The notes: a model not told the origin generated them from the sequence alone. A stretch of 15,283 nucleotides of DNA from an uncultured Clostridia bacterium (GCA_948976265.1 CARFUA010000018.1:1-15283), one strand, 5' to 3'; counted from the stretch's first letter, positions 1-10,242 are shown. Made by a program: numbers and translations.

Positions 1-656
1 ATTATGCGCATTGGAAAATTAATAATTATATGGTAACTTTTGATAAGAACTACTTAGAGAATAACTTATGGAACAATTCTTCTCTACCAAATGGAATGGG
101 ATATGAATATGTAACGATTTCACAAGAGAAATTATATGATGATAATGCAATAGGCGGTATAGTAGGAAAAGCAACTATACAGGGAACTGGCGGAGGTATA
201 TGGCATTATGGTTATGGAAACAGTTTGACAAATGGAAAGACGTACACTTGGAGTGTATATATGAAAGTAAAATATAATCAATCATCCAATATTGGCCATG
301 AGCAAGGTGGACAAAAAAGAGTTAATTTGACCACAGAATGGCAAAGATTTACTTATACTTTTGTAGCTTCTCCTTCATGGAAGGGTGGATATGCCTTTAT
401 GTTTGGTACAGAGTGGATTGATGGACAAGAACTGTATGTTCACTCCATTGAATTGGTAGAATCTAATTCTCTGAATGTAACTTCTTCACAAAAGAAATAT
501 TCTTCCACTTTAGGCACACTCGAGACACCAGTTCGTTCTGGATACACTTTCCTAGGTTGGTACACTTCACCTATTGGTGGAACCCAAATTACGAATTATA
601 CAACTGTAACTAACAATATAACCTATTACGCTCACTGGAAATATAATTCTCCATAA
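1..656 (+). CDS. Surface protein with InlB/Flg_new repeats, 3' end only
   Basis: The reading frame is already open at base 3 (Y-A-H-W, the typical end of an InlB B-repeat), so the gene starts left of the window; the ATG at 30 is internal. The visible 217 or so residues comprise the end of one Flg_new repeat (YAHWK), a domain of about 120 residues with a TYTWSVYMKV and EWQRFTYTF pattern resembling a jelly-roll carbohydrate-binding fold, and a final Flg_new repeat (GTLETPVRSGYTFLGWYT ... YYAHW). It stops with TAA straight after that repeat, with no LPXTG anchor. The same domain order occurs in the convergent - strand gene at about 1500-2350, so the two are paralogues. Flg_new/InlB B-repeats occur in adhesins and other cell-surface proteins; ligand and exact role are unknown. 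Confidence 0.85.
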   Translation, partial: YAHWKINNYMVTFDKNYLENNLWNNSSLPNGMGYEYVTISQEKLYDDNAIGGIVGKATIQGTGGGIWHYGYGNSLTNGKTYTWSVYMKVKYNQSSNIGHEQGGQKRVNLTTEWQRFTYTFVASPSWKGGYAFMFGTEWIDGQELYVHSIELVESNSLNVTSSQKKYSSTLGTLETPVRSGYTFLGWYTSPIGGTQITNYTTVTNNITYYAHWKYNSP

Positions 657-672
657 CACGATATTTTATAGC

Positions 673-716
673 AAAACCAGACAAATGTAATTTTAATTAC
701 TTTGTCTGGTTTTTTC
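673..716 (+). terminator. Rho-independent terminator of the + strand surface gene
   Basis: A 13-bp perfect inverted repeat (AAAACCAGACAAA at 673-685, TTTGTCTGGTTTT at 701-713) has an inner GTAAT/ATTAC stem and is followed by a run of T. It begins 17 bases after the stop codon of the + strand gene. Confidence 0.9.
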
Positions 717-722
717 TAGCAG

Positions 723-751
723 AAAAGAGGACACTAAATCTGTCCTCTTTT
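723..751 (-). terminator. Terminator of the - strand surface gene, symmetric
   Basis: An 11-bp perfect inverted repeat (AAAAGAGGACA at 723-733, TGTCCTCTTTT at 741-751) with a 7-base loop starts 7 bases past the stop codon of the - strand gene. Read on the - strand it ends in TTTT; the symmetric A/T ends may let it work both ways. With the hairpin at 673-716 it insulates the two convergent genes. Confidence 0.85.
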
Positions 752-758
752 AATCTAT

Positions 759-3700
759 TTATTTCAAATTCCAACCTTGTGTACTATCATTCCAAACCAG
801 AGAAACCCCTGTTAAAGTAATAACTGGTCGAATACTTGCATGACCATCACCACTTGCTGTGATTCCTCCATTTTCAACAATAAATCGTACACTACCATCA
901 TTACTATCTAAAGGAGATGCTAACCAAAAATAAGCTGAAGTGTTTCTGTTAGAATAATTAAACAAATTATGTGGATCTGTATAAGCAACACTTGCATCTG
1001 TTTTTCCTGTTACATCACTTAGAGCAACATTTCTTATTTCTGTTATTTTGTTAGCTAGTGTTCCAGTAGTTCTAAAAATGGAGCCAGTTGTTGTGCTAGT
1101 AGGTGTTTGACCATTAATCTTAGTAAAATATCCATAATTATATCCTGCATTTGATGCATTCGTTCCTTTAAAAATTATTTTTTCTAAATTATAGTACAAG
1201 CCAGCTGCAGCATACATATTGCCATTATCATTAGAGGACGAAGCATAAAATTTGTTTGCATAATTATTGCGTTGTGTGCTGTTAGCAGCCCATTTTCCAT
1301 TTGTTCCGTCAAATTGGAAATTGCCAATTGAACTCACATTATAATACAAACCGGCGGGATTTCCATTACTAATAATTTTTACGTCATATTTATTAGAATC
1401 TGAAGCGTTTTGTTGTAGTTGTAAAATTCTCCAGCCATTGGAAGAAGTGTATTGCTCGTTGTTAAATATATCCGTATATGGCACATCATACATTGCATAA
1501 TCTCCAATATTAGGTTTATGATATTGCCAATGCGCATAATACGTCACATTTCCAGTTACTGTTTTACTACTTGTAATTCTTGTTCCACCCACAGGCTCTG
1601 TGTACCAGCCTAAGAAAGTATAATTTTCGCGCGTTGGAGTTGAGAGAGTGCCTAGGGTTGTGTTGTATTGTTTTTGGACAGAAGTCATATTATTTGAACT
1701 TGTTTTTGCCAATTGTGGAGAAGCAATGCTAATTACATCGCCAACATTCCAACTTTCACCAGCAACATAAAATTGCATGGAAGCACTATTATTTGTACTA
1801 AGTGAAAAAGTTTTTGTAATTTTTTGCCATTCATTGCTAATATTAACCGTTTGCAAATCTGCCCAATCTCCAATTCCAATTTTCATAGTGTGCGAAGAAC
1901 TACATTTCACAATTACACTCCACGTATAGGTTTCACCTTCTTTTAATTCATCTGTATATTCGAACCTACTAAAAACACCACTTCCTGAAATTCCAGCTTC
2001 ATTAATTGTGTATTGTAAATATTTCCCTTGAAAAACGGTATCATCTTCAACCACTGCTCGAGTATAATTTGATATACGGTTTAAACCTAGCATTGGAGTT
2101 GAATTTATATATAAGTTATTTGGCAGATGGTTAGTATCATAAGTCACCGTATAACTATTAATTTTCCATAATGCGTATAACGTCACTTTTGTGCTATCTA
2201 ATGTCATATTGGTCGTTGTTGTACTTGCACTATAGTTTGGTGAACTCGCTGTACTCGTTACTGCCCAACCATTAAAAGTATAACCTGTTCGGGTTGGAAT
2301 TGGTCTTAAATTAACAGATTGACCATAATACATCGTTTGCTGACTTGGACCACCACTTCCTCCATTTGCATTAAAGCTTACTGTATATTGTGATGTTGTA
2401 AACGTAAGCGGACTTGCTTGCGAATAGCTTGTTTTCACATTTCCAGCTAAATCATAAGCTTTTGCCCATGCTCGAATCGTTCCACCTGTGGAAACCGTAA
2501 ATGTCTTAGTAGTTGTTTGTGAAGTTGTACTTCCATTATACGTTGTCGTTGCCCCTTTGACAAATACATCATCTAAAATCAAATAGGCACAATCCTCATA
2601 AGTATGATTCGAAGAATCCTTTACAAATTTTGCTGTAATCGTATGAGAACCTGCTGCTAAATTAGCCGTATATTCCAATTCAGAACCATTTCCTGATATA
2701 GCATTAACAATCGTTGTACCATCTAAGGTAATCGTTAATTTATCCCAATTAGTTTCACTCGATACCTTATATTTTATCGTATAATAATAACTTTCCGATA
2801 AATTAATCGTCCACGAACTCTGTGCTGTAGAAGAATTCACTCCTTTATTATTTGAAGTCCACTTATTTCCATCTTGCACAAACTTATAAGTTGTTGTCGA
2901 ACTACCAGTCCAATTTTTACGTGTACCAATATCATAATAACATTCTACTTTGCTCAATCCTGATAAAGTATCTTGTGCCGTTGTTTGTAGTTGGAATGTA
3001 TTCTTTCCCACAGATGGATTCGTCAAACTAATGGTCGGCAATACTTTATCAATTTTGCTAACTTGTGTACTAGCATACACCGTATTTCCTACACTATCTG
3101 TTGCCGTTGCATAAACATATCCATTGGAAGTTGCACTTACTGTTTTTGTAGTAGAAGTTGCCGCTGATGAATTTGAACACGCTGTTTGAGCACTAGAAAG
3201 TGTGGTTCCAAAGCCCGCCTTTCTATTCGCCGTCAAACTTGCCGGATACGTAACTGTAACACTCTTACTACTATTCGTCCACGTTCCCGAACTTGCAACC
3301 GAAAAACTAATCGTAGCAGTTCCCACTGTAAACGCACTACTAACCCATTTATTCGTACCAGTAGCACTTTCTGCCTTATTGCCTGCACCATCTAACACTT
3401 TCACCCACAAATAATACGTTCCTGAAATGCAATCACTTTTCGTAATGGTTGTTCCACTTGTAAAAGAAGTCCAAGTTGTTGGTTCCGTGGTGCTACTACT
3501 ATTCCAAGCATATTGCAAAGTGCTTAATCCACTTCCGACCTGTATCACTTGCTGTAATCGTTGTTTTTATAGTTGCGTTTCCGCTAGTTGGTTTTACATA
3601 CGTTCCACCATTCGTTCCAATCGTCACAGTTGGCAATGCTTTATCAATTTTGCTGACTTCTGTACTAGCATACACTGTATTTCCTGCTTTATCCGTTGCA

Positions 3701-6700
3701 CTCACATAAACAAATCCATTTTCTGCTACATTAATAGAACTTTCCGTTGAAAGATTAGCCGCTGACTGAGCCGCCGCCAAAGTCGTTCCAAATCCTACTT
3801 TTCGATTATTCGTTAAATTCGAACTATACGTAATACTCACTTTTTTATCCGTATTTGTCCAAATTCCCCCATTTTGTATTGTTAGCGTTATTTGCCCTGT
3901 TCCAACCGTAAAAGCATTGCTGACCCATTTTCTCGTCCCACTATCACTTTCTGCTTTATTTCCTGCACCATCCAATACATTCACCCACAAATAATAATTT
4001 CCTGTTGTACAATCCGTTTTACTAATCGTAGTTCCATTCGTAAATGTAAGCCATGTTGTTGGCTCAGTTGTGTTGTTCCTTGCCCAAGCATACTGCAACA
4101 TTTGTAAATTACTTCCTCCAGTATCATTTGCTGTAATTGTTGTCTCAATTTTAGCATTGCCTCCTGTTGGTTTTACATAGGTTCCGCCATTAGTACCAAT
4201 ACTTACAGTTGGCACTAACTTATCAATTTTACTAACTTGCGTACTCGCATAAACAGTATTTCCCGCATTATCTGTTGCACTTGCATACACAAAACCATTG
4301 GCTGTTGCCATTACTGTTATTGCCGTTGTGGAAGAAGCTGCCGTTTGAGCTGCTGCTAAAGTGGTTCCAAATCCCGCTTTGCGATTTTTCGTCAAATTCG
4401 AACTATACGTAATCGTCACTTTTTTATCGGTATTCGTCCAAACTCCTGCATTTTCAATATTTAAAGTAATACTTCCTGCACCTACAGAAAATACATGACT
4501 CACCCATTTTCTCGTTCCCGTCGTACTTTCCGCCTTATTTCCTGCATGATCTAATACATTCAGCCACAAATAATACGTTCCTGTTTCACAACCCGTCTTC
4601 TGAACTACCGTTCCATTTTCAAAATCACTCCAACTATCTGGTTCTTGCGTATTACTATCACTCCAAGCATATTGTAAAGTTTCTAATTCACTGCCTCCTG
4701 TATCACTTGCTGTAACCGTTGTTTCAATCGTTGCCTTTCCAGATGTTGGTTGCACATAACTTCCACCATTTTTATCCACTGTTACAACGGGTGCATTTTT
4801 ATCAATCTTGTTGACTTGTATACTCGCATAAACAATATTTCCAGCCTGATCCATCGCTGTCGCATACACATAACCATTTTCCGTCACACTAATACTATTG
4901 GCAGTTGTCGTGGAGGCCGCTGCTTGAGCCAGCCTCTAACGTTAATCCAAATCCTGCTTTGCGATTTTCCGTTAAATTTTCGCTGTATGTTATGGCTACA
5001 TTCTTATTCGTATTTGACCAAACACCTGGATTTTCAATGTTCAAATTAATACTTCCTGCTCCCACAACAAAAGCTTCACTCACCCATTTTTTCGTTCCAA
5101 CTTCACTTTCCGCTTTATTTCCCGCATTGTCTAGCACATTTAACCACAAATAATATCTTCCTGCTTCACAATTTTCTTTAATGATTTTATCGCCATTCTG
5201 GAACGTTGTCCAATTGCTTGGTTCCTCTGTATTACTGCTACTCCATGCATACTGTATGGCTTTTAGCTGACTTCCACTTTCATCATTTACTGTAATTGTT
5301 GCTTGAATACTAGCATTTCCTTCGGTTGGTTTAGCATATATGCCACCATTGCGGTCAAGCGTTGCTGTTGGCACAATTTTATCAATTTTGCTAACCTGAA
5401 TACTCGCATAAACAATATTTCCAGATTTATCCGTTGCCTCTGCATACACATAACCATTTTCCGTCGCACTTACAACCGTTGCTGTTGCTTCAGATACAGC
5501 TTCTTGCGCTAATTCTAACGTTGTTCCAAATCCTGCCTTTTGATGCTCTGTTAAATTCTCGCTATAAGTTATCGTTACTTTTTTATCAGTATTCGTCCAG
5601 CTATCTTCATTTTCGATCGTAAATGTAATCGTTTCTGCTCCAATAATAAACGGCTTACTCACCCATTTTTTGGTTCCACTTTCGCTTTCCGCCTTATTTC
5701 CTGTTGCATCTTGTACATTAACCCACAAATACCATGTTCCTTCTTCCCCAACATTTTGACTCACCACTTCTCCACTTAAGAAATTTTCCCATGCGGTTGG
5801 TTCTTCTATATTATTCGTACTCCATGCATATTGTAAAACCGTCAAATCACTTCCATCAGCATCTTTATTAGCTGTTATCGTTGTTTCAAGTGTTACCTCA
5901 CCTGTGGTTGGTAAAACAAAATTTCCTCCATTTTTGGACAACGTAACCGTTGGTAGAACTTTACTGATTTTGCTAACTTGTATATTAGCATAAACTTTAT
6001 TTCCAGCTAAATCCGTTGCTTCTGCATAAACATAACCATTCGTCGTCGCTGTCACAACTGTTGCAGTTTCTGCACTCATAGCATTTTTAGCTGTTTCCAT
6101 AGTAATACCAAAACCTGCTTTTTGATTGGTCGTTAAATTCGAACTATACGTAATCGTTACTTTTTTATCGGTATTTGTCCAAGTATCTTGGTCCGCTATC
6201 GCAAATTCAATCACGCCATCTTCCACCACAAAAGCATTACTTACCAGTTGACCAGTTTGCACACCTTCTTGATTTTGCGTGCGAATCCATAAATAATAAC
6301 TTGCCTTATCACAATCTGTTTTTTCAATCACACTCTCATTCGTAAAGTTTGTCCAATCTGCTGGCTCTTCTGTTTTACTAGTACTCCACGCATATTGCAA
6401 AAAATTATCTTCTCCTTCTTCCTGCTGAACCATTACTTTTGTTTCGATTTTAGCAAATCCATCCGTTGGTTTGGCATAGCTTCCTCCATTGATTTCAAAT
6501 CGAATATCCGTTGGTTGTGTCGTCGATTGCGTCGTAGCAAATAAATAATAATTTCCTGTAAAACTCTCTGTTCCATAATACGGTGTTATCGTTGAAAATT
6601 TCTCTCCACTTATCGCTAAATTTGGTTTTCCAGGATAAATCGCATTGGTATTATAATTGGTTGGAAAATAATAAGTTCCGTCATTTAACTTGTTATCAGT

Positions 6701-7147
6701 ATTATCATAATACCCTAAAATTTTATATTCTGTTCCTTGTATAATTTTCTTATTTTCGCCAAAAACAAAATCATAATTCAAAAAAGAAAATTCAGTTCCC
6801 ATATTAAGAACAATATCATTTTTCAAGGCATATTTGGCTTCTTCTCCAAATTGATACACTTTTCCTTCAATCTCAATGGCTTGATTGCTTCCAATTGCCC
6901 ATAATTGTTCCTTTGTATAAACTGGAATAATCTCTGTATTCGGTGCCAGTTTTTCATTATAGATTTCAGCTTCTTCATTTGATATATAATACAAATCTTG
7001 TGTCAAACCAATTGATTCTGTTTGTGTTTGTGCCTTTTTGGAAGCAATCATATAAATTCCCATAATTGTAACCAAAAAAAACATCATTACAAACATGACA
7101 AAAACTGAAATAGCTCCCTTTTGCGATTCCTTTGTTTTCTTTCTCAT
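759..7147 (-). pseudogene. Giant repeat-containing surface protein, interrupted by two frameshifts
   Basis: Three consecutive - strand frames (7147-4895, 4887-3499, 3548-759) are pieces of one gene. Removing one extra base near 4929 and one at 3537 gives 2129 codons in a single frame. The start is ATG at 7147 with AAGAGGAG ten bases upstream. Order of parts: a short basic N-terminus (MRKKTKESQKG) and a membrane segment at residues 11-33 (AISVFVMFVMMFFLVTIMG), which resembles a prepilin-like or uncleaved anchor; a region with VYTKEQLWAIGS; six tandem repeats of about 194 residues with YAWS, YYLWVNVLDxAGNKAES, KKWVS, WTNTDKKVTITYSSNLT and VYASxQVSKIDK; a Ser/Thr-rich domain; an Flg_new repeat (GYTFNGWAV); a jelly-roll-like domain; a second Flg_new repeat (YTFLGWYTEPVGGT ... 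YYAHW); and a C-terminal domain with FWLASP and SIRPVITL, similar to FGE-like or DUF6273-type domains. Probably an adhesin-like cell-surface protein. The frameshifts may be real decay, phase variation or assembly error. Confidence 0.8.
3040..6520 (-). repeat. Six tandem ~580-bp repeats inside the surface gene
   Basis: The codons for VYASxQVSKIDK recur at about 3046, 3640, 4225, 4800, 5380 and 5961, a period of about 575-595 bp (about 194 residues). Each unit starts with NGGxY and PTxGxAxIxTT and ends with the SKIDK motif. Units 4-6 (gene order) are the closest to one another (for example NGGTYVKPT in units 5 and 6), suggesting more recent duplication or gene conversion at that end. Both frameshifts lie within these closer units or at their edge. 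Confidence 0.85.
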
Positions 7148-7157
7148 AGTTTTATGA

Positions 7158-7213
7158 CTCCTCTTAAGAATTTTTTCTATTCTTATTTTATCTCTAATTT
7201 TAAAATTTGTCTA
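7158..7213 (-). promoter_or_regulatory. Promoter and RBS of the giant surface gene
   Basis: On the - strand there is TAGACA (7213-7208), a 17-base spacer, and TAAAAT (7190-7185), a fair sigma-A match. AAGAGGAG (7165-7158) lies ten bases before the ATG at 7147. The -35 box is imperfect, so this is a prediction. Confidence 0.5.
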
Positions 7214-7251
7214 TCCCTGTTTCATTATTTTATTTAGTTTTTTGAAAAATA

Positions 7252-7327
7252 TTGCAAAAACCTACAAAATAGTATATAATTTTTGTAAATCATTAAAATT
7301 TATCGATTCATTAAAATAAAAAGGAGG
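7252..7327 (+). promoter_or_regulatory. Promoter and RBS of the purE-purC-purN operon
   Basis: TTGCAA (7252-7257), 17 bases, then TATAAT (7275-7280, perfect) give a sigma-A promoter in an A+T-rich divergent gap. AAGGAGG (7321-7327) sits nine bases before the purE ATG. I see no PurR box (CCGAACATT-like) and no purine riboswitch fold in the 56-base leader. Confidence 0.75.
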
Positions 7328-7336
7328 ATTTAAAAA

Positions 7337-7855
7337 ATGAAAAATATTGATGTTGCTATTATTATGGGAAGTGATTCTGATTTACCCATCATGAAAGATG
7401 CTGCTAAATTTTTAGACGATATGGGAATTGCCTATGAAATGAAAATTCTTTCCGTTCACAGAACACCTGAAAAAGCTGCTGCTTATGCTGAAGAGCTAAA
7501 AATGCGCAATGTGAAAGTCATTATTGGAGGAGCTGGTGGTGCTGCCCATTTACCTGGTGTTATTGCTGCACAAGTTCCTGTTCCAGTCATTGGCGTTCCG
7601 ATTTATACAAAAACTTTGAACGGTTTGGATTCTTTATACTCTATCGTTCAAATGCCTTCTGGAATTCCAGTTGCAACCGTTGCAATCAATGGTGCTAAAA
7701 ACGCTGCTATTTTAGCCACTACGATTTTAGGAACTTCCGATGAAACCATTAAACAAAAATTAATTGATTACAAAGCATCCCTAAAAGACGCCGTAATCGC
7801 CAAAGACGAAAAGTTACAAGCACAAGGTTATGAAGAATATATGAAAAATATGTAA
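7337..7855 (+). CDS. purE: N5-carboxyaminoimidazole ribonucleotide mutase PurE
   Basis: A full-length (172-residue) PurE of the purine pathway. Class I members convert N5-CAIR to CAIR; class II members carboxylate AIR directly. Visible family motifs are GSDSD (11-15), the SVHRTP loop with His41, GGAGGAAHLPGV with His71, and MPSGIPVATVAI followed by GAKNAA. The SVHRTP and GGAGGAAHLPG forms favour class I, which would need a purK elsewhere; none is in the window. The ATG is preceded by AAGGAGG. It is the first gene of the operon, 22 bases before purC. Cytosolic; family members form octamers. Confidence 0.95.
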   Translation: MKNIDVAIIMGSDSDLPIMKDAAKFLDDMGIAYEMKILSVHRTPEKAAAYAEELKMRNVKVIIGGAGGAAHLPGVIAAQVPVPVIGVPIYTKTLNGLDSLYSIVQMPSGIPVATVAINGAKNAAILATTILGTSDETIKQKLIDYKASLKDAVIAKDEKLQAQGYEEYMKNM

Positions 7856-7877
7856 ATTATTAAAAAGGAGAAAAATC

Positions 7878-8738
7878 ATGATAAAAAAATTAAGTAGTGG
7901 AAAAGTCCGCGAAATTTATGAAATTGATGGAGATAAATTATTATTAGTGGTATCTGATAGAATCTCAGCTTTTGACTATATTTTACCTTCCCCAATTCCA
8001 AATAAAGGAAAGATTTTGAACCAAATTTCCAAATTCTGGTTTGATTTTGTAAAAGATATTGTGCCAAATCACATTATTTCAACTGATAGCAAAGATTTTC
8101 CAAAAGAATTTCAAACGCCTGAATTTGAAGGTCGTTCGATGCTTGTTAAAAAATTAAAAATGCTTCCTGTTGAATGTATTGTAAGAGGTTATATTACTGG
8201 TTCTGGCTGGAAAAGCTACCAAGAAAATGGAACCATTTGTGGAATTACTTTGCCAGAAGGTTTGCAAGAATCTGAAAAATTGCCTGAAGCCATTTTTACA
8301 CCTTCTACCAAAGCGGAAATTGGAGAACACGATGAAAATATTTCCTTTGAAAAAGTAGTCGAAATGTTAGGATTAGAATTAGCTACAAAATTGCGTGATA
8401 AAACACTTGAAGTTTATAAAAAATGTAGTGAATATGCTACTACCAAAGGTGTGATAATTGCCGATACAAAATTTGAATTTGGTTTAGATGAAAATGGCAA
8501 CCTAGTTTTGGCTGACGAAGTTTTAACACCAGATTCCAGTCGATTCTGGCCAGCTAGCGATTATCAAGTCGGTCGTTCGCAAAAAAGTTTTGATAAACAA
8601 TATTTACGTGATTGGATGAAATCAACTGGCTACAATCCAGAAAGTGGCGCTTCTATTCCAGAAGAGGTCATTCAAACAACTGTTAATAAATACACAGAAA
8701 GCTTTGAATTAATTACAGGAAAGAAATTTGAGGGATAA
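7878..8738 (+). CDS. purC: SAICAR synthetase PurC
   Basis: Phosphoribosylaminoimidazole-succinocarboxamide synthase joins aspartate to CAIR using ATP, the step straight after PurE. Its 286 residues exceed the roughly 240 of the short bacterial form and match the longer form found in other bacteria and yeast. Visible signatures are SSGKVREIY near the N-terminus, VVSDRISAFDYIL, VECIVRGYITGSGWKSY, FTPSTKAEIGEHDENIS, IADTKFEFG and DEVLTPDSSRFWP, the classic PurC signatures for nucleotide and substrate binding. The ATG follows AAGGAG by a short spacer, and the gene runs three bases from purN. Confidence 0.96.
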   Translation: MIKKLSSGKVREIYEIDGDKLLLVVSDRISAFDYILPSPIPNKGKILNQISKFWFDFVKDIVPNHIISTDSKDFPKEFQTPEFEGRSMLVKKLKMLPVECIVRGYITGSGWKSYQENGTICGITLPEGLQESEKLPEAIFTPSTKAEIGEHDENISFEKVVEMLGLELATKLRDKTLEVYKKCSEYATTKGVIIADTKFEFGLDENGNLVLADEVLTPDSSRFWPASDYQVGRSQKSFDKQYLRDWMKSTGYNPESGASIPEEVIQTTVNKYTESFELITGKKFEG

Positions 8739-8741
8739 AAT

Positions 8742-9305
8742 ATGTACAATTTAGTAATTTTTGCCTCTGGTGGAGGTACAACTTTGCAAGCCATTATTGA
8801 TGCCATTGCCAATAAAGAATTAGACTGCAAAATTAATCTAGTCATATCCAACTCGCCGGATGCTTATGCCTTAGAACGTGCCAAAAATGCCAGAATCGAA
8901 ACCTACGTGATTCAAAATAAAAAATCAGATGAAATGGATTTAGAATTAGAACAAATTTTAAAGAATCATGAAATCGATTTAATTGTTTTGGCTGGCTATT
9001 TGAAAAAAATCGGTCCAAGATTGGTTGAAAAATACACAATTATTAATACCCACCCTTCCCTGATTCCCAAGTTTTGTGGAAAAGGAATGTATGGTATGAA
9101 AGTCCATGAAGCTGTTGTAAACGCTGGCGAAAAAATCAGTGGTGCGACAGTTCACTATGTCAACCAAAATTATGATGAAGGCAATATTATTTCGCAAACG
9201 AAAATTGATGTTTTACCAAACGACACCGCAGATGATGTGGCTGAAAAAGTGAAAGCAGCTGAGAAGATTCAGTTGATTGATGTGATTCGTAATTTAAGTA
9301 AATAA
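8742..9305 (+). CDS. purN: Phosphoribosylglycinamide formyltransferase PurN
   Basis: GAR transformylase uses 10-formyltetrahydrofolate to formylate GAR, the third step of de novo purine synthesis. It is 187 residues, the usual size. The catalytic Asn-x-His is INTHPS (Asn102, His104), followed by HPSLIPKF; the catalytic Asp is in NYDEG (Asp145) after GATVHYV. The phosphate-binding loop reads ASGGGTTLQAII, with Thr-Thr where most family members have Ser-Asn. It starts three bases after purC; its likely RBS (GAGGGA) is inside the purC end, so the two are probably translationally coupled. A terminator follows. Confidence 0.95.
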   Translation: MYNLVIFASGGGTTLQAIIDAIANKELDCKINLVISNSPDAYALERAKNARIETYVIQNKKSDEMDLELEQILKNHEIDLIVLAGYLKKIGPRLVEKYTIINTHPSLIPKFCGKGMYGMKVHEAVVNAGEKISGATVHYVNQNYDEGNIISQTKIDVLPNDTADDVAEKVKAAEKIQLIDVIRNLSK

Positions 9306-9308
9306 GTA

Positions 9309-9341
9309 AAAACTCACATATACGTTTTATATGTGAGTTTT
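9309..9341 (+). terminator. Terminator of the purine operon
   Basis: A 14-bp perfect inverted repeat (AAAACTCACATATA at 9309-9322 and its complement at 9328-9341) with a 5-base loop lies a few bases past purN and is followed by GTTT. The AAAA/TTTT ends also allow termination of the converging HNH gene. Confidence 0.88.
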
Positions 9342-9388
9342 GTTTAAATAAATTAAATAATTTATTATGTAATATTTTCCTTCATCTT

Positions 9389-9892
9389 TTAATTAGTTTT
9401 TTGTACATTTAATATCTTCTCATTATATTTATCACTAAATTCTTTAAACCATGGCATAGATTGTACTGTATCTGATACATATGACAATTTTAGATTTTTA
9501 AAGTCTATTTTTATTAAGTTCTTATCAAACATCGCATGATGGTTTCTACATAAACAAATACCATTTTTTGTTTCATCACTTCCCCCTTCATATACAGGTA
9601 TAATATGAGCAGCCTCTAATATTTTTTCTTCTTTACATCTACAAATGGCACATTGACTTCCATAAGCTTTAAGTACTTTTTTTCTAAATTTTATATCTCT
9701 ATTCCAATTTTCAACTGTCCTTTTAGTTCTTGGTTGGGAATTTAAGTTTTCCTCCTCTATTATTTGGGGTAGAATGTCGGAATCTTCCTTATCAAATTTT
9801 AATAATTCAGCTAAATTATTTTTATTATAAATTAATGTATCAAAACTCATTGCAATAACTTTTTCATAAGGATTTTCTTCTTTTCTTCCCAT
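9389..9892 (-). CDS. HNH endonuclease domain protein (likely 3' part of a split gene)
   Basis: The 167 residues visible from the first Met contain a clear HNH nuclease core: YGSQCAIC (Cys81, Cys84), EAAHIIP (His96), GSDETKNGICLC (Asn110) and RNHHAMFD (His118/119), the layout of HNH domains with an AHI motif found in restriction-type and mobile-element nucleases. The ATG at 9892 has no good RBS. The same frame stays open upstream to TGT at 9985, coding CEHCIKTQS, a possible extra Cys-x-x-Cys metal site, right after a TAG codon. That TAG ends the upstream ORF at 9986-10180 in the same frame. So I infer one original gene of about 263 codons starting at 10180. Whether this half is translated is unclear. 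Target DNA unknown. Confidence 0.7.
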   Translation of the reverse strand: MGRKEENPYEKVIAMSFDTLIYNKNNLAELLKFDKEDSDILPQIIEEENLNSQPRTKRTVENWNRDIKFRKKVLKAYGSQCAICRCKEEKILEAAHIIPVYEGGSDETKNGICLCRNHHAMFDKNLIKIDFKNLKLSYVSDTVQSMPWFKEFSDKYNEKILNVQKTN

Positions 9893-9985
9893 CTGCTTGT
9901 ACCAATCTTTTATTTCTTCTCTAACAGGTAATACATTTTTCCATGAACATTTTGTTAAAGATTGTGTTTTTATGCAATGTTCACA

Positions 9986-10180
9986 CTACCTTTGTCTTTT
10001 TAAATTCCAAATAACAGCAATTTCCTCTTTAGTATTTAAATAAACTAAAAAATTAGCTGTTTTATATCCATTTTTTAAACATGTGTAGGATATTTCTCCA
10101 GCTTCTCCCTTTCCATATTCTATTTCATCATTGAGTGATATCATTTTTTCTATTTTTCCAATTAAATCTTGATTTACCAT
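9986..10180 (-). CDS. Short ORF, probable N-terminal part of the HNH protein
   Basis: 64 residues from ATG at 10180 to the TAG at 9988-9986. I recognise no family. It is mixed alpha/beta in appearance, with an acidic helix-like start (IGKIEKMISLNDEIEYGKG) and a strand-like stretch (TANFLVYLNTKEEIAVIWNLKRQR). The HNH reading frame continues from the very next codon, without a shift. A GGA-containing purine run (ATAGGAAAAG) directly precedes the start. It may be a genuine small protein, but the in-frame continuity makes a nonsense-split gene the better explanation. Confidence 0.5.
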   Translation of the reverse strand: MVNQDLIGKIEKMISLNDEIEYGKGEAGEISYTCLKNGYKTANFLVYLNTKEEIAVIWNLKRQR

Positions 10181-10242
10181 CTTTTCCTATTTCATTCCTC
10201 TTATTTACTTTGGTGGAGATGACAAAAGTTCTCCTTTATATA

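Noticed and set aside
3186..5622. + strand ORFs within the giant surface gene
   Set aside because: They recur with the repeat period and have Cys/Arg/Ser-rich, low-complexity translations typical of antisense shadows.
7281..7336. Purine riboswitch or PurR site before purE
   Set aside because: The leader is about 50 bases, too short for the aptamer, and has no recognisable PurR box.
9986..9988. TAG generally recoded as an amino acid in this organism
   Set aside because: The 47-residue cassette gene ends properly in TAG next to an element, and most other genes end in TAA, so a local nonsense mutation is simpler.
10209..10222. tRNA 3'-end remnant (TGGTGGAGATGAC) as an attachment site
   Set aside because: It resembles the reversed acceptor end of a tRNA, but no T-loop sequence follows and there is no second copy in the window.
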